From Rhizobium sp. (GTDB lineage Bacteria > Pseudomonadota > Alphaproteobacteria > Rhizobiales > Rhizobiaceae), in contig DPXQ01000015.1 of the NCBI GenBank assembly GCA_003527225.1, forward strand, positions 1-24,275: DNA of 24,275 nucleotides. Direction: 5' to 3'. A program made the translations under genes and the position numbers. Position 1 is the stretch's first letter; every line of letters starts with the position of its first letter. This document shows positions 6,279 through 14,147 of this stretch, in pieces. The notes under the pieces are model-generated. The model made no database searches. It saw only the letters and a list, made by a program, of their open reading frames with translations, and was not told the origin of the DNA.

Positions 6279-8191
6279 GGCTTGGCTCCTTGAACGATGT
6301 CTGCTTGCTCTGACATGATGGCCTGGGATTTGCCCGTAGCTGGCTCCTGCGGCGCGATGCGCAGCGCGCGCAGGGCGTTCAGGATCACGGCAACGTCGAT
6401 CACTTCTTGCAGAAGCGCGCCCTGAACCGGCGTGAGGTAGCCGAAAGCGGCCGCGATCATGCCCATGACAGACAGGCCGATCCCGGCGACAACGCTTTCG
6501 ACTGCGATCCGGCGGGAGGCGCGCGCGATCTCGATGCCGGGCCCCAGCCGGTCGATCCGGTCGACGAGCAGCACCACGTCGGCGGCCTCGGCCGAGGCCG
6601 CGGCGCCCCGTGCCCCCATTGCCACGCCTACATCGGCTGCGGCCAGGGCGGGCGCGTCGTTGACACCATCACCCACCATCATCACCGGCCCGTGTTTACG
6701 CTCGGAAAGCACCAGCAACACCTTTTGATCCGGCGTCAGACCGGCCCGCAGCCCGTCGAGGCCCAGCCCCTCGGTCACGCGCTCGGCCACGTCCGCGCGG
6801 TCGCCAGTAGCCAGAAGGATGCGCACGATCCCTTGACGGCGCAGACCGTCCAGCATCGCCCCCGCGCCCTCTCGCAACGGGTCAGACATCACCAGATGCC
6901 CCGCCAGGTGACCGTCAACTGCCACTGCGACAAGGACCGATCCGGCGCCCTTGGCGGGGTGATCGCCCGCCCTCTGCCCAACGCGGGACACAACGAAACC
7001 GTCACCACCGACGATCACGCTGTGGCCCTCGACATGACCCATGACCCCTTCACCCGGAAACTCGGCAACCTCGGATGGCACGGGCAACGAGAAGCCGCGC
7101 GCCTTCCCGGCCGCGACAATGGCCTGCGCAACAGGGTGCTTGGAGGCCTGATCGAGCGCAGCAGCGAAGCGCAGGATGTCGCCCTCGACCATGCCGTCGT
7201 GACTATCGATCGAGACGATCTGCGGCCGACCGTCGGTCAGCGTCCCCGTTTTGTCGAGGATCAGCGTGCGGATCCGCGCCATCGTCTCGAGCGGCCCTGC
7301 GCCCTTGATCAGCACGCCAAAATGCGCCGCACGCGAGAGACCCGCCACCAGCGCGACCGGCACGGCAAGGATCAGCGGACAGGGCGTGGCGACCACCAGC
7401 ACGGCGACCGCGCGGATCGGATCGCCGGTGAACCACCAGGCCGCAAGGGCGATGCTGACGGTGACGACCAGAAACCCCAGCGACCAGCGGTCCGCCAGCC
7501 GGGACATCGGCGCTTTGGAGGCCTGCGCTTCCTCGACCAGGCGAACGATCCCGGCATAGGTGCTGTCCTTGGCTTCGCGCGTCGCCGTCAGGTCGAAGGC
7601 CTCGCCCGCATTGGTCGAGCCGCTCATGGCGTCGGCCCCGCGCGCCAGCCGGACTGGCAGGGACTCGCCGGTCAGCGCCGAGGTGTCGAGGAAGGCGGTG
7701 TCGGAGGCCACTGTGCCGTCTACCGGCACCACGTCGCCCTGCCGGATCAGCAGGCGATCACCGGGGGCGAGTTCGTCGAGCGGCACCTCCTCCAGCGCAC
7801 CGTTGCGGTGCCGGGTCGCGGTCCGGGGCACGCGGGACAGGAGGTCCTGCATCGACCGACGGGCGCGGCCCTCTGCGAAGGCTTCGAGGAAGGTGCCGCC
7901 CGAATACATCACCGCAACGACCGCCGCTGCGAGCGTCTCGCCGAAGACGAGCGCCGCGGTCATGGAGAGCGCGGCGACGATATCGAGGCCCACCTCGCCG
8001 CGCCCAATGCTCCGGACGATTTCGACCACAAGCGCTGCGAGCGCGGGAACAACTCCTGCAATCCAGATCAGGTTCGCGATCTCTGGTTGGCCCGCAAGGT
8101 AGAATGCGAGTCCCACGATCAGCCCGGTTGCGGCCATCAGCAGGAGTGCGGTCTTGAAGCGATCGGTACGGGTCTGTTCCATGCGGCTCAT
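6275..8191 (-). CDS. P1B-type heavy-metal translocating ATPase
   Basis: This 638-residue P1B ATPase pumps a transition-metal ion across the inner membrane. It shows the actuator loop (TSALTGESLPVRL) and the membrane metal-site motif TPCPL (269-273, Cys271). The phosphorylation site is DKTGTLTDG (Asp313), followed by the KHPVAQAIV histidine-proline locus and the hinge GDGVNDAPALAAADVGVAMG. There is no N-terminal heavy-metal-associated domain; the protein begins almost directly with the first helix (about 13-32). TPCP differs from the CPC of copper/zinc pumps and the SPC of cobalt/iron pumps, so specificity is open. The flanking redox and VIT genes suggest Fe(II). The start overlaps the apbE stop (ATGA), and the stop overlaps the next start in the same way. 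Confidence 0.9.
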   Translation of the reverse strand: MSRMEQTRTDRFKTALLLMAATGLIVGLAFYLAGQPEIANLIWIAGVVPALAALVVEIVRSIGRGEVGLDIVAALSMTAALVFGETLAAAVVAVMYSGGTFLEAFAEGRARRSMQDLLSRVPRTATRHRNGALEEVPLDELAPGDRLLIRQGDVVPVDGTVASDTAFLDTSALTGESLPVRLARGADAMSGSTNAGEAFDLTATREAKDSTYAGIVRLVEEAQASKAPMSRLADRWSLGFLVVTVSIALAAWWFTGDPIRAVAVLVVATPCPLILAVPVALVAGLSRAAHFGVLIKGAGPLETMARIRTLILDKTGTLTDGRPQIVSIDSHDGMVEGDILRFAAALDQASKHPVAQAIVAAGKARGFSLPVPSEVAEFPGEGVMGHVEGHSVIVGGDGFVVSRVGQRAGDHPAKGAGSVLVAVAVDGHLAGHLVMSDPLREGAGAMLDGLRRQGIVRILLATGDRADVAERVTEGLGLDGLRAGLTPDQKVLLVLSERKHGPVMMVGDGVNDAPALAAADVGVAMGARGAAASAEAADVVLLVDRIDRLGPGIEIARASRRIAVESVVAGIGLSVMGMIAAAFGYLTPVQGALLQEVIDVAVILNALRALRIAPQEPATGKSQAIMSEQADIVQGAKP

Positions 8192-9168
8192 CTTCCCCCG
8201 GCTGAGGCGATTGCCGCTGGTTCTTCGGAAAAAAGACGCCCGACTCCCACGCCCATTGCATTGCCTTCATCATCGCGCAGAAGAAACAGGGCGTCGAGTC
8301 CACGTTGTCTCGCGAGGTCCGCACCCCTCTCCGCACCGAGCACCATGAGCGCCGTCGCCCAAGCATCGGCCTCGGCACAGGTGCGGGCCACCACGGTGAC
8401 GGAGGCCGGCGAGGCGATCAGCGGCGCGCCACGTCTCGGATCCATGGTATGCGACAGGCGGCGCCCCTGAACCTCGACCCAATGGCGGTAGTCACCGGAG
8501 GTCGCCACGGCGGCGTCCTGCAGCGCCAGAACCGAATGCGGCGTCCGGCGATCAGGGTCCGGCGCTTCTACCGCGATGATCCATGCCTCGCCATCGGGGC
8601 GCAGGCCCATGGCACGCATCTCACCGTCGATGCCGACAAGGGCGTCGGCAATCCCATGATCGCGCAAGGTCTCGGCGAGCCGGTCGACGGCATAGCCCTT
8701 GGCGATGCCGTTCAGATCCAGCGCAATGGGCGCGGTCTTGCGCAACTGCATCCCCTCGATCTCCAGCACCTCCTGCGCCGGGCGGCGGGGGGCGTCCATC
8801 ACGGCGCGGATACCCTCGGGCGCGGCGGCCCCGGGCCCGAAACCCCAGGCCGTCACCGCATCGCCCATGCCGATATCGAAGGCCCCGCCCGAGGCGCGCC
8901 CGATCTCGAGCCCGAGGCGCAGGACCGCCCGCAGTTGCTCCGGCACCACCACCCAATCGTCCACCGGCGCCGCATTGATCCGCATGAGCGCGCTCTCCGC
9001 GTTCCACGTCGACATCTGCTTGTCCACCTCGTCGACAGCCGCCTGAAGGGCGGCACGGATTGCATCCGTGTCGCGGCCCCGATCCGCGAAGAACAGCGCC
9101 GACCAGCGCGTGCCCATGGTGGGGCCGTTCAGGGCGATGCGCGCGCGCTCAGTAGACATCTTCGACAT
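8188..9168 (-). CDS. apbE: FAD:protein FMN transferase, ApbE family
   Basis: This 326-residue ApbE-family enzyme transfers FMN from FAD to a Thr/Ser of a target protein with the help of Mg2+. The family landmarks are in order: NGPTMGTRWSALFF at the N-terminus, STWNAESALMRIN, SGGAFDIGMGDAV, LDLNGIAKGYAVDRLAETL, ALVGIDGEMRAMG, ATSGDYRHWVEVQG and LSHTMDPRRGAPL. The usual GGD triplet is IDGE here, a variant form. No signal peptide or lipobox is visible: the catalytic domain starts about 13 residues in. This is odd because the likely substrate, the DUF2271 protein, is exported. It overlaps the upstream reductase gene by 20 bases and the ATPase gene by four, so it is in the same operon. The function is well supported; the compartment is not. 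Confidence 0.9.
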   Translation of the reverse strand: MSKMSTERARIALNGPTMGTRWSALFFADRGRDTDAIRAALQAAVDEVDKQMSTWNAESALMRINAAPVDDWVVVPEQLRAVLRLGLEIGRASGGAFDIGMGDAVTAWGFGPGAAAPEGIRAVMDAPRRPAQEVLEIEGMQLRKTAPIALDLNGIAKGYAVDRLAETLRDHGIADALVGIDGEMRAMGLRPDGEAWIIAVEAPDPDRRTPHSVLALQDAAVATSGDYRHWVEVQGRRLSHTMDPRRGAPLIASPASVTVVARTCAEADAWATALMVLGAERGADLARQRGLDALFLLRDDEGNAMGVGVGRLFSEEPAAIASAGGR

Positions 9169-11356
9169 ACCGCCCCTCTGCCTTTAGGACTGCGGGCGTA
9201 AGCCCGGCAGGTGCGAGGATCTCGGCCAACGCATCGCTCACGCCCGTGGCCATGTCGCGCCCGCCGCAGACCATCACACGCGCCCCGTCGCAGATAAGCC
9301 GGGCCACCTGCGCCGCGTCGGCGCGCAAGGCGTCCTGCACATAACTGCGCCGCGCGCCGCGCGAGACGGCGGTGACAAGCCGGGTCAACCGCCCCTCAGC
9401 CTGCCAGCCGGGCATCTCTTCGCCATAGAAGAAATCGCTGTCCGCATGCCGCATCCCGAAAAACAGGTGCACGGGCCTGTGCCGCGCATTGCCGCGGATG
9501 AAGCCCGCCAGCGGCCCGATGCCGGTGCCCGCCCCGATCAGGATCAGCGGGGTGCGACCGCGGTCGGCGTGAAAGCCGGGATTGCGGCGCAGGAAGGCCG
9601 TGACCCTAGCGCCCGGCTCCAAGGCGGTCAGCTGGCCCGAGGCCAGCCCGCCCGGATGCTTGCGCACAACGATCTCCACGAAGCCGTCGCGGCGACCCGA
9701 GGCCAGCGAGTAGAGACGTGGCACGGCGCTGCCCTGCGGCAGGACACCGATCAGGTCGCCCGCCTGAAACCGTGCGAAACCCGCCCCGGTCAGCCGCTGC
9801 CACAGCGTCGCGCGCGGCAAGGCGAAGCGCAGGATCGCGGCCCCCGCCTGCATCTCGGCCCCGTAGTTGCGCCGCGAGACGAGGGTCAATGTTTCGGTGC
9901 GCGGCGAGACGGGCTGGTGAGAAAGCTCGAGAGAGATGCTAAGCGCCTCGCCAAGAGCGCGGCCCCAGCGCGCGAAATCCTGCGGGGACTGGCGGTCGAT
10001 TGCGTCAAGCGGCAGAAGCTCCGGCCAGTCCTTCGCTTGCGCTGCTGCCGCAACGTCCTTGGCAAAGGCGCAATAGGCCGGAAAACTCCGATCTCCGAAA
10101 CCAAGCACAGCCATGGGAATATCCGGCGCTCCGTCGAGGGCGTTCAACCGGTCGAGGAAGCCCTTCGCCGAGGCCGGCGCAGCCCCGTCGCCATAGGTCG
10201 CGGCGAGCACGATGATGCGCTCGGCTCGGGCGTAGCGCTCTGGCGCGAAGCCCGACATCGGGCCAACATGGACGCCCTGCCCCGCTGCCGTCAGCGAGGC
10301 ATGCAGGGTCGCGGCGAAGCCCCAGGTGCTGCCACCCTCGCTGCCGACAAGAAGGATCGTCTCGGCACGGCCCGCGGGCTGGTTGCCGCGGATGCGCGGC
10401 CGCCCGCGCCGCCCGGCAAACCAGATCAGGACGCCGGTCACGCCCATCGCCGGCACTCCGAGCGCCATCATCCCGAGCACAAGGCCGAGCGTCGCGGCCC
10501 CCTGCCCCGTGTGCAGCATGTAAATGGTTTCCGAGACGCGCTCCCACCCGGTCAGGTCGGCCCATGCCACGAGCGCGCCGGTTCCCTGGTCAAGATAGCC
10601 GGTGCCCCGGTCGGTCTTCAGTGTGAACACGTCCGTCGCATCGCCGGGATAGGGAAAGCTCAGTTCGCGCAGCTCGGCGACGGGCGTCTGCAGCAGCGTG
10701 GCCATCTGATCGAGAGCGAACCCAATCTCTCCGCTCACTTCGGTGGGATCAGTCGGCAGGACGCCACCGTCCGGCAAAAGATCGAAGGTGGAGGCTGTCA
10801 TCCAGAGGGCGGTGGTGGAGGACAGAACGAGGCCGATGACGGCGATCCGGGCGATCTCGACATGCAGCCTGCCCGCGAACGGACCGCGCAAGGACGCGAA
10901 CCAGTGCCGCCATCCGCCCGCCCGTCGCGCGACCAGCATAGCACCCGAGAGCGAGAGGACCAGCATCGCCGCGGCCCCGGCGGCCATGGCGATGCGCCCG
11001 CCATCCCCGAGGAAGAGCGAGCGATGAAAGTTGGTGAGCCAGCGAAGGGCCTGGTTCGGGTCGGCCGAGGCAACGCCCGCGCCCGTCGCCGGGTCGATCA
11101 CGGCAGCACCCGGCGCGCCCTGATCGAACCAATAGGCGGTGATCCGACCGGAGGGCGACCGCCGGATCTGCTCGACGCCCGGATAGACGGCCTGGATGCG
11201 GTCCGCGAGGGTGGCGACTGTCTGACCAGTCTCCACCTGCGGCGCGGTGATGCGCTCGACTGCCGGAAAGACCGAGAGCGCAGCGCCGCTCAGGCTCAGG
11301 ATCGTGACGAGCGCGAGTGCCAGTAGACCCGGCCAGCGATGGAGTGTACGGATCAT
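9149..11356 (-). CDS. PepSY membrane protein fused to flavodoxin and FAD/NAD(P) reductase
   Basis: This is a 735-residue fusion. Residues about 1-335 form a PepSY_TM membrane module with four helices: HRWPGLLALALVTILSLSG, AAAMLVLSLSGAMLV, IAVIGLVLSSTTALWM and GMMALGVPAMGVTGVLIW. Between the helices are periplasmic PepSY segments. Residues about 345-490 are flavodoxin-like (ILLVGSEGGSTWGF, ATYGDGAAPASAKGFLDRL, VLGFGDRSFPAYCAFAKDV). The rest is a sulfite-reductase-type FAD/NAD(P)H module (RLYSLASGR, ILIGAGTGIGPLAGFIRG, VMVCGGRDMATGV). It should take electrons from cytosolic NAD(P)H through FAD and FMN to a membrane or periplasmic acceptor. The ATG at 11356 has GAGGGG upstream; a GTG at 11371 overlapping the DUF2271 stop is the alternative start, adding five residues. 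Confidence 0.88.
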   Translation of the reverse strand: MIRTLHRWPGLLALALVTILSLSGAALSVFPAVERITAPQVETGQTVATLADRIQAVYPGVEQIRRSPSGRITAYWFDQGAPGAAVIDPATGAGVASADPNQALRWLTNFHRSLFLGDGGRIAMAAGAAAMLVLSLSGAMLVARRAGGWRHWFASLRGPFAGRLHVEIARIAVIGLVLSSTTALWMTASTFDLLPDGGVLPTDPTEVSGEIGFALDQMATLLQTPVAELRELSFPYPGDATDVFTLKTDRGTGYLDQGTGALVAWADLTGWERVSETIYMLHTGQGAATLGLVLGMMALGVPAMGVTGVLIWFAGRRGRPRIRGNQPAGRAETILLVGSEGGSTWGFAATLHASLTAAGQGVHVGPMSGFAPERYARAERIIVLAATYGDGAAPASAKGFLDRLNALDGAPDIPMAVLGFGDRSFPAYCAFAKDVAAAAQAKDWPELLPLDAIDRQSPQDFARWGRALGEALSISLELSHQPVSPRTETLTLVSRRNYGAEMQAGAAILRFALPRATLWQRLTGAGFARFQAGDLIGVLPQGSAVPRLYSLASGRRDGFVEIVVRKHPGGLASGQLTALEPGARVTAFLRRNPGFHADRGRTPLILIGAGTGIGPLAGFIRGNARHRPVHLFFGMRHADSDFFYGEEMPGWQAEGRLTRLVTAVSRGARRSYVQDALRADAAQVARLICDGARVMVCGGRDMATGVSDALAEILAPAGLTPAVLKAEGRYVEDVY

Positions 11357-11367
11357 GGCCCTGCCCC

Positions 11368-11838
11368 TCACATGTCGTAGGAGAAGTTGGCGATGTAGCG
11401 CCGGCCGGTCACCGGCGTACCCGCGCCCGCCGTCGTCAGCGGCACGGCCACCTCGTTCGGGCTGTCGCGCATATCCTCGACCGCCGCGTCTATGTGAAGC
11501 GTGTAGCCCGCATCGAACAGCGCATCGGCCAGATCGAGCGTGATCTCGAGACTGCGGCCCGCGCCGACGCTGGCGCCGGTGATACCGTTTACCTGCGCGG
11601 TATCGCCGCCCGTGGCACGGTACCAGTCGCTCAGATGCTCGTAGTACTTGGACTTGCCACCAGCCATCCAGAGACTGCCGACATAGGCGCCCGAGGCGTC
11701 GGTAACGTAAAGCGCGAGGTAAGCGCCGTCGCCGCCATAGTTGTTGAGGGTGGTTGTGAGCGTCACGGGCCGTGCCATAGCGAGGCCGGGAAGCGTGAGT
11801 GCGGTGGTCAGCGCGAGCGTTGCGAGAAGTGATTTCAT
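11368..11838 (-). CDS. Exported DUF2271 protein with FMN-attachment-like motif
   Basis: This 156-residue periplasmic protein has a Sec signal peptide (MKSLLATLALTTALTLPGLAMA, cleavage near residue 22). A single DUF2271 domain of beta-strand character follows (VTLTTTLNNYGGDGAYLALY, YVGSLWMAGGKSKYYEHLSDW, RYIANFSYDM). Residues 84-90 read NGITGAS. This closely resembles the flavinylation site of NqrC/RnfG-type proteins (D/N-x-x-S/T-G-A-S/T), with Thr87 as the candidate for covalent FMN. The same operon carries apbE and a PepSY reductase, which fits a flavinylated periplasmic electron carrier. It lies 35 bases after the small PepSY gene. The domain call is firm; flavinylation is an inference from motif and context. 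Confidence 0.85.
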   Translation of the reverse strand: MKSLLATLALTTALTLPGLAMARPVTLTTTLNNYGGDGAYLALYVTDASGAYVGSLWMAGGKSKYYEHLSDWYRATGGDTAQVNGITGASVGAGRSLEITLDLADALFDAGYTLHIDAAVEDMRDSPNEVAVPLTTAGAGTPVTGRRYIANFSYDM

Positions 11839-11873
11839 GGGAATGATCCTTGTTCAGGGTGCTTCGGAGCTGT

Positions 11874-12254
11874 TCAGTTCACCTGAACCTGCGGAGGGGC
11901 GCCGTTTCCGAAGAGGCCGTTCTGCGGAGGAGCGACCGTTCCAGCGGGCGCGGGATTGCGGGCGCCACCGCGGTCGTCGTCATCATCCTCGTAGTCCATC
12001 TCGACGATCTGCAGCGTCGCCGGATCGAGCTTCACCTCGATCTCGCGGCCATCCTGGTCTCGGCCTTCGATTTCGTAGCAGCCGTCGTCGATCTCGAAGT
12101 CGCGCACCGTCCAACCGTTCTGTTCGGCCATCTGCATGGCGGCCTCGCGCGGCTGCCACTGGTCACGGGGCGCATTGCAATCATCGTCGTCGGCCAGCGC
12201 AGCGCCGGCGGGCAAAAGTGCGATCAGGGCAAGGGCGGTCAGGGTCTTTTTCAT
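11874..12254 (-). CDS. Small periplasmic PepSY-domain protein with acidic tail (copy 1)
   Basis: This 126-residue exported protein has a Sec signal peptide (MKKTLTALALIALLPAGAALA). Its single PepSY domain (about 27-85) contains NGWTVRDFEIDDGCYEIEGR and VKLDPATLQIVEMDYE. Two cysteines, one in DDDDC just after the signal and one in DDGCYEI, could form a disulfide. An aspartate cluster (DYEDDDDD) precedes a proline/glycine-rich tail ending QVQVN. Close relatives sit beside two-component systems and membrane cytochromes and are presumed periplasmic sensors or metal binders. It is the first gene of the six-gene operon that ends with VIT and follows the paired CTGA boxes. The ATG at 12254 is chosen for the signal peptide and AAGGA upstream. 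It is a clear paralogue of the gene at 13779-14096. Confidence 0.88.
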   Translation of the reverse strand: MKKTLTALALIALLPAGAALADDDDCNAPRDQWQPREAAMQMAEQNGWTVRDFEIDDGCYEIEGRDQDGREIEVKLDPATLQIVEMDYEDDDDDRGGARNPAPAGTVAPPQNGLFGNGAPPQVQVN

Positions 12255-12299
12255 GGCAAGGGGTCCTTTCGTTTGATGAGACCAATCTGGCACCCCGAC

Positions 12300-12348
12300 C
12301 TGAGGGCATCCTGACGCCCCAGCGATTCCTGCTTCAGCTTGCCGTCAG
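12300..12348 (-). promoter_or_regulatory. Paired CTGA-N7-CTGA operator upstream of the redox operon
   Basis: Two boxes face each other. CTGAGGGCATCCTGACG lies on the plus strand at 12300-12316, and CTGACGGCAAGCTGAAG on the minus strand at 12332-12348, with a gap of 15 bp. Each is a direct repeat of CTGA with an 11-bp period, the geometry used by OmpR-family regulators. The same arrangement occurs upstream of the response regulator. Ten bases past the proximal box on the minus strand is CAGATT, a possible weak -10, so activation from the -35 position is plausible. Confidence 0.75.
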
Positions 12349-12354
12349 GAAAAT

Positions 12355-12378
12355 GGCCCCGCCGATGAGGGCGGGGCC
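12355..12378 (-). terminator. GC-rich hairpin terminator after the ferric-reductase gene
   Basis: GGCCCCGCC (12355-12363) and GGCGGGGCC (12370-12378) form a 9-bp perfect stem with a 6-base loop. In the minus direction it is followed by ATTTT. It lies 58 bases after the reductase stop and immediately before the operator of the next operon, so it separates the two transcription units. Confidence 0.65.
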
Positions 12379-12436
12379 AAAAAAAGATGCGAGCGCAGGC
12401 TACAGGGCTGGCATGGCTATGCGCCCTGCCCCGCGT

Positions 12437-13786
12437 TCAGGTGAATTCGAACTGCTCGAAGCGGACACGGCGAGGCGTTTGGCCTTGTGCTTTCAAGCCC
12501 TTGAGAATCCCGTCCTTCAGACCGGTTGGGCCGCAGAACCACAAATCGGCTTGCCGGATCGCGAAAGGGACCGCGCCAATCAGGCGCTCGGCCGTGAGCC
12601 TGCCATCGCGCGTCGTAACGACCACCTCGAAACTGAACCTCGGGTTGCGGGCAGCCGCAGCGCGCAGCGTCTCTACCCCAATCGCCTCCTCTTGTGTCCG
12701 AACGCAGTGGATGAGGTGAATGTCGCGGCTATCCGCTTCGCTCAGGCTTTCGGCCCAGGCGAGGAACGGCGTGATACCGATGCCGCCCGCCAGCCATATC
12801 TGGCGCGCACCGCCCTTGCGGAAATTGAACCGTCCATATGGCCCTTCGACCTGCACGCGCGTTCCGGTCCGCAAGATGGCGGGCAGGCTTCGTGTCCAGC
12901 CACCCAAGCCCCGGATGGAGAACGTCAGGGTGCCGTCAGGGCGCGGGGCGCTGGCGATCGTGAAGGGGTGCGGCTCGGACAGTCCTGCCTCTGGCGCGCG
13001 GAAGAAGGCGAATTGCCCCGGCCGCCACCGCATGGCCCGCCCCTCGGGGCGGAGGGTTAGCGTGGTGGTGTCCTTGGTCTGGCTGATCTCTGTGACGGTG
13101 AATTCTCTACGCCGCAGGTACGGGGCGACCAGCTCGGTGAATATCCACGCGATCACTCCCGCGATGCCAAATGTGTTTAGAAGCACCGAGAGCGATGGAT
13201 CTACCTCTGTCGGCAGGTCGACGAAGAACTGGTGAAAGACCACGATTGCAAAAAGGGCCCCCATGAAACGATGGCTGAACCGCCAGATCTGATAGGGGAT
13301 TTCCAGTGGGGTGAAGGGCAATCTCCGGAACCAGCTGACAGCAACCAGGGCGAGAAGCGCGTTGAAGGCAAGTTCGCCCGCCTCTTCACCAAGTTCACCA
13401 AGGGAGGTTTCACGCACCAAACGCTCGAAATCCGGCTCGATCTGCTGGTGCAGGATCATCAGGACCATTGCGGAAATACCAAGCCACTTGTGGAAACGGT
13501 ACATGCGATCGAGACCGCCGAACAATGGTTCTACCAGCGGCGGCCGTGCGGCGAGGATCAGGGTCTGTGCCATCGCGACAACTGCCGCGGCCCCGACGGC
13601 AATGCCAAGTGCTGCATCCGCGCCATAGGGCGCATAGGTGTTGAACCCGATCAGTGCCGCCAGCAGGCATGGCAACGCAACCAGCACCGGGCCCGTCAGA
13701 GCTAGAGGAGAGTTTAGGGAAAGCCGGGAGAGTGGCGGCAGGCCCGGCACCGGGACATTACCGTCGCGACGCGCTGCATCAGTCAT
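12437..13786 (-). CDS. Ferric-reductase-like membrane flavocytochrome
   Basis: This is a 449-residue protein. The N-terminal half (about 25-230) is a ferric-reductase-like transmembrane domain with about six helices. Histidines suited to heme b lie in MYRFHKWLG, LMILHQQIEP, WRFSHRFMGALFA and VVFHQFFVD. The C-terminal half (about 230-449) is a ferredoxin-reductase module: FAD-binding WRPGQFAFFRAP and EPHPFTIASAP, then NAD(P)-binding LAGGIGITPFLAWAESL and LWFCGPTGLKDGI. It would pass electrons from cytosolic NAD(P)H via FAD and heme to a periplasmic acceptor such as Fe(III). The ATG at 13786 overlaps the upstream PepSY stop by eight bases; a longer start would lie inside that gene. Its nearest relatives, NOX/FRE-type reductases, act on metals or oxygen, so the acceptor is uncertain. 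Confidence 0.88.
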   Translation of the reverse strand: MTDAARRDGNVPVPGLPPLSRLSLNSPLALTGPVLVALPCLLAALIGFNTYAPYGADAALGIAVGAAAVVAMAQTLILAARPPLVEPLFGGLDRMYRFHKWLGISAMVLMILHQQIEPDFERLVRETSLGELGEEAGELAFNALLALVAVSWFRRLPFTPLEIPYQIWRFSHRFMGALFAIVVFHQFFVDLPTEVDPSLSVLLNTFGIAGVIAWIFTELVAPYLRRREFTVTEISQTKDTTTLTLRPEGRAMRWRPGQFAFFRAPEAGLSEPHPFTIASAPRPDGTLTFSIRGLGGWTRSLPAILRTGTRVQVEGPYGRFNFRKGGARQIWLAGGIGITPFLAWAESLSEADSRDIHLIHCVRTQEEAIGVETLRAAAARNPRFSFEVVVTTRDGRLTAERLIGAVPFAIRQADLWFCGPTGLKDGILKGLKAQGQTPRRVRFEQFEFT

Positions 13787-14096
13787 CGTCGCGTCTCTCG
13801 TGATCCCGCTCGCGGCGATCATCCTCGTCGTCCTCGTATTCGAACTCGATTATCTCCAGCGTGGCCGGGTGGACAGTCACCTCGATCGCACGCCCCTCGG
13901 CATCCCTCCCATCGATCTCGTAGCAGCCGTCATCGATCTTGATCCGGCGCACCGTCCAACCATTTTCCTCAGCCAGCATGGCAACAGCATCGCGCGGCTG
14001 CCAGTCGGCCATCGGCACGAAGCAATCGTCGTCAGCCAGCGCCGCGCCGACCGGAAAGACCGCGAGAAAGCCGATAATTGTCAATGTCTTCTTCAT
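13779..14096 (-). CDS. Small periplasmic PepSY-domain protein with acidic tail (copy 2)
   Basis: This 105-residue paralogue of the protein at 11874-12254 shows the same plan: a signal peptide (MKKTLTIIGFLAVFPVGAALA), then DDDC, then WQPRDAVAMLAEENGWTVRR. IDDGCYEIDGRD, a second PepSY strand segment and an acidic YEDDEDD stretch follow. Here the tail is short and rich in Arg, Glu and Asp (RRERDHERRDDD). The two cysteines are conserved between the copies. The ATG at 14096 has AGGAG eight bases upstream. It is divergent from the response regulator and overlaps the ferric-reductase gene, so it probably acts with both. A role as periplasmic metal-binding partner of the kinase or the reductase is an inference. 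Confidence 0.88.
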   Translation of the reverse strand: MKKTLTIIGFLAVFPVGAALADDDCFVPMADWQPRDAVAMLAEENGWTVRRIKIDDGCYEIDGRDAEGRAIEVTVHPATLEIIEFEYEDDEDDRRERDHERRDDD

Positions 14097-14147
14097 GGGG
14101 CACACTCCTAGTGGCTCGCCTCTTGATGCCATTCATGCGCCGCGAAG

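Noticed and set aside
6407..8470. A 687-codon open frame on the plus strand, opposite the ATPase and the end of apbE.
   Set aside because: It is the antisense shadow of high-GC coding DNA. Its His/Arg/Gln-rich composition resembles no protein, while the minus-strand genes have clear catalytic motifs.
9446..11326. A 626-codon plus-strand open frame opposite the PepSY-flavodoxin reductase.
   Set aside because: The same antisense artefact: no domain, an unnatural composition and no ribosome site.
11741..13060. A 439-codon plus-strand open frame crossing an operator, a terminator and parts of three genes.
   Set aside because: It spans regulatory DNA and is antisense to well-recognised PepSY and reductase genes.
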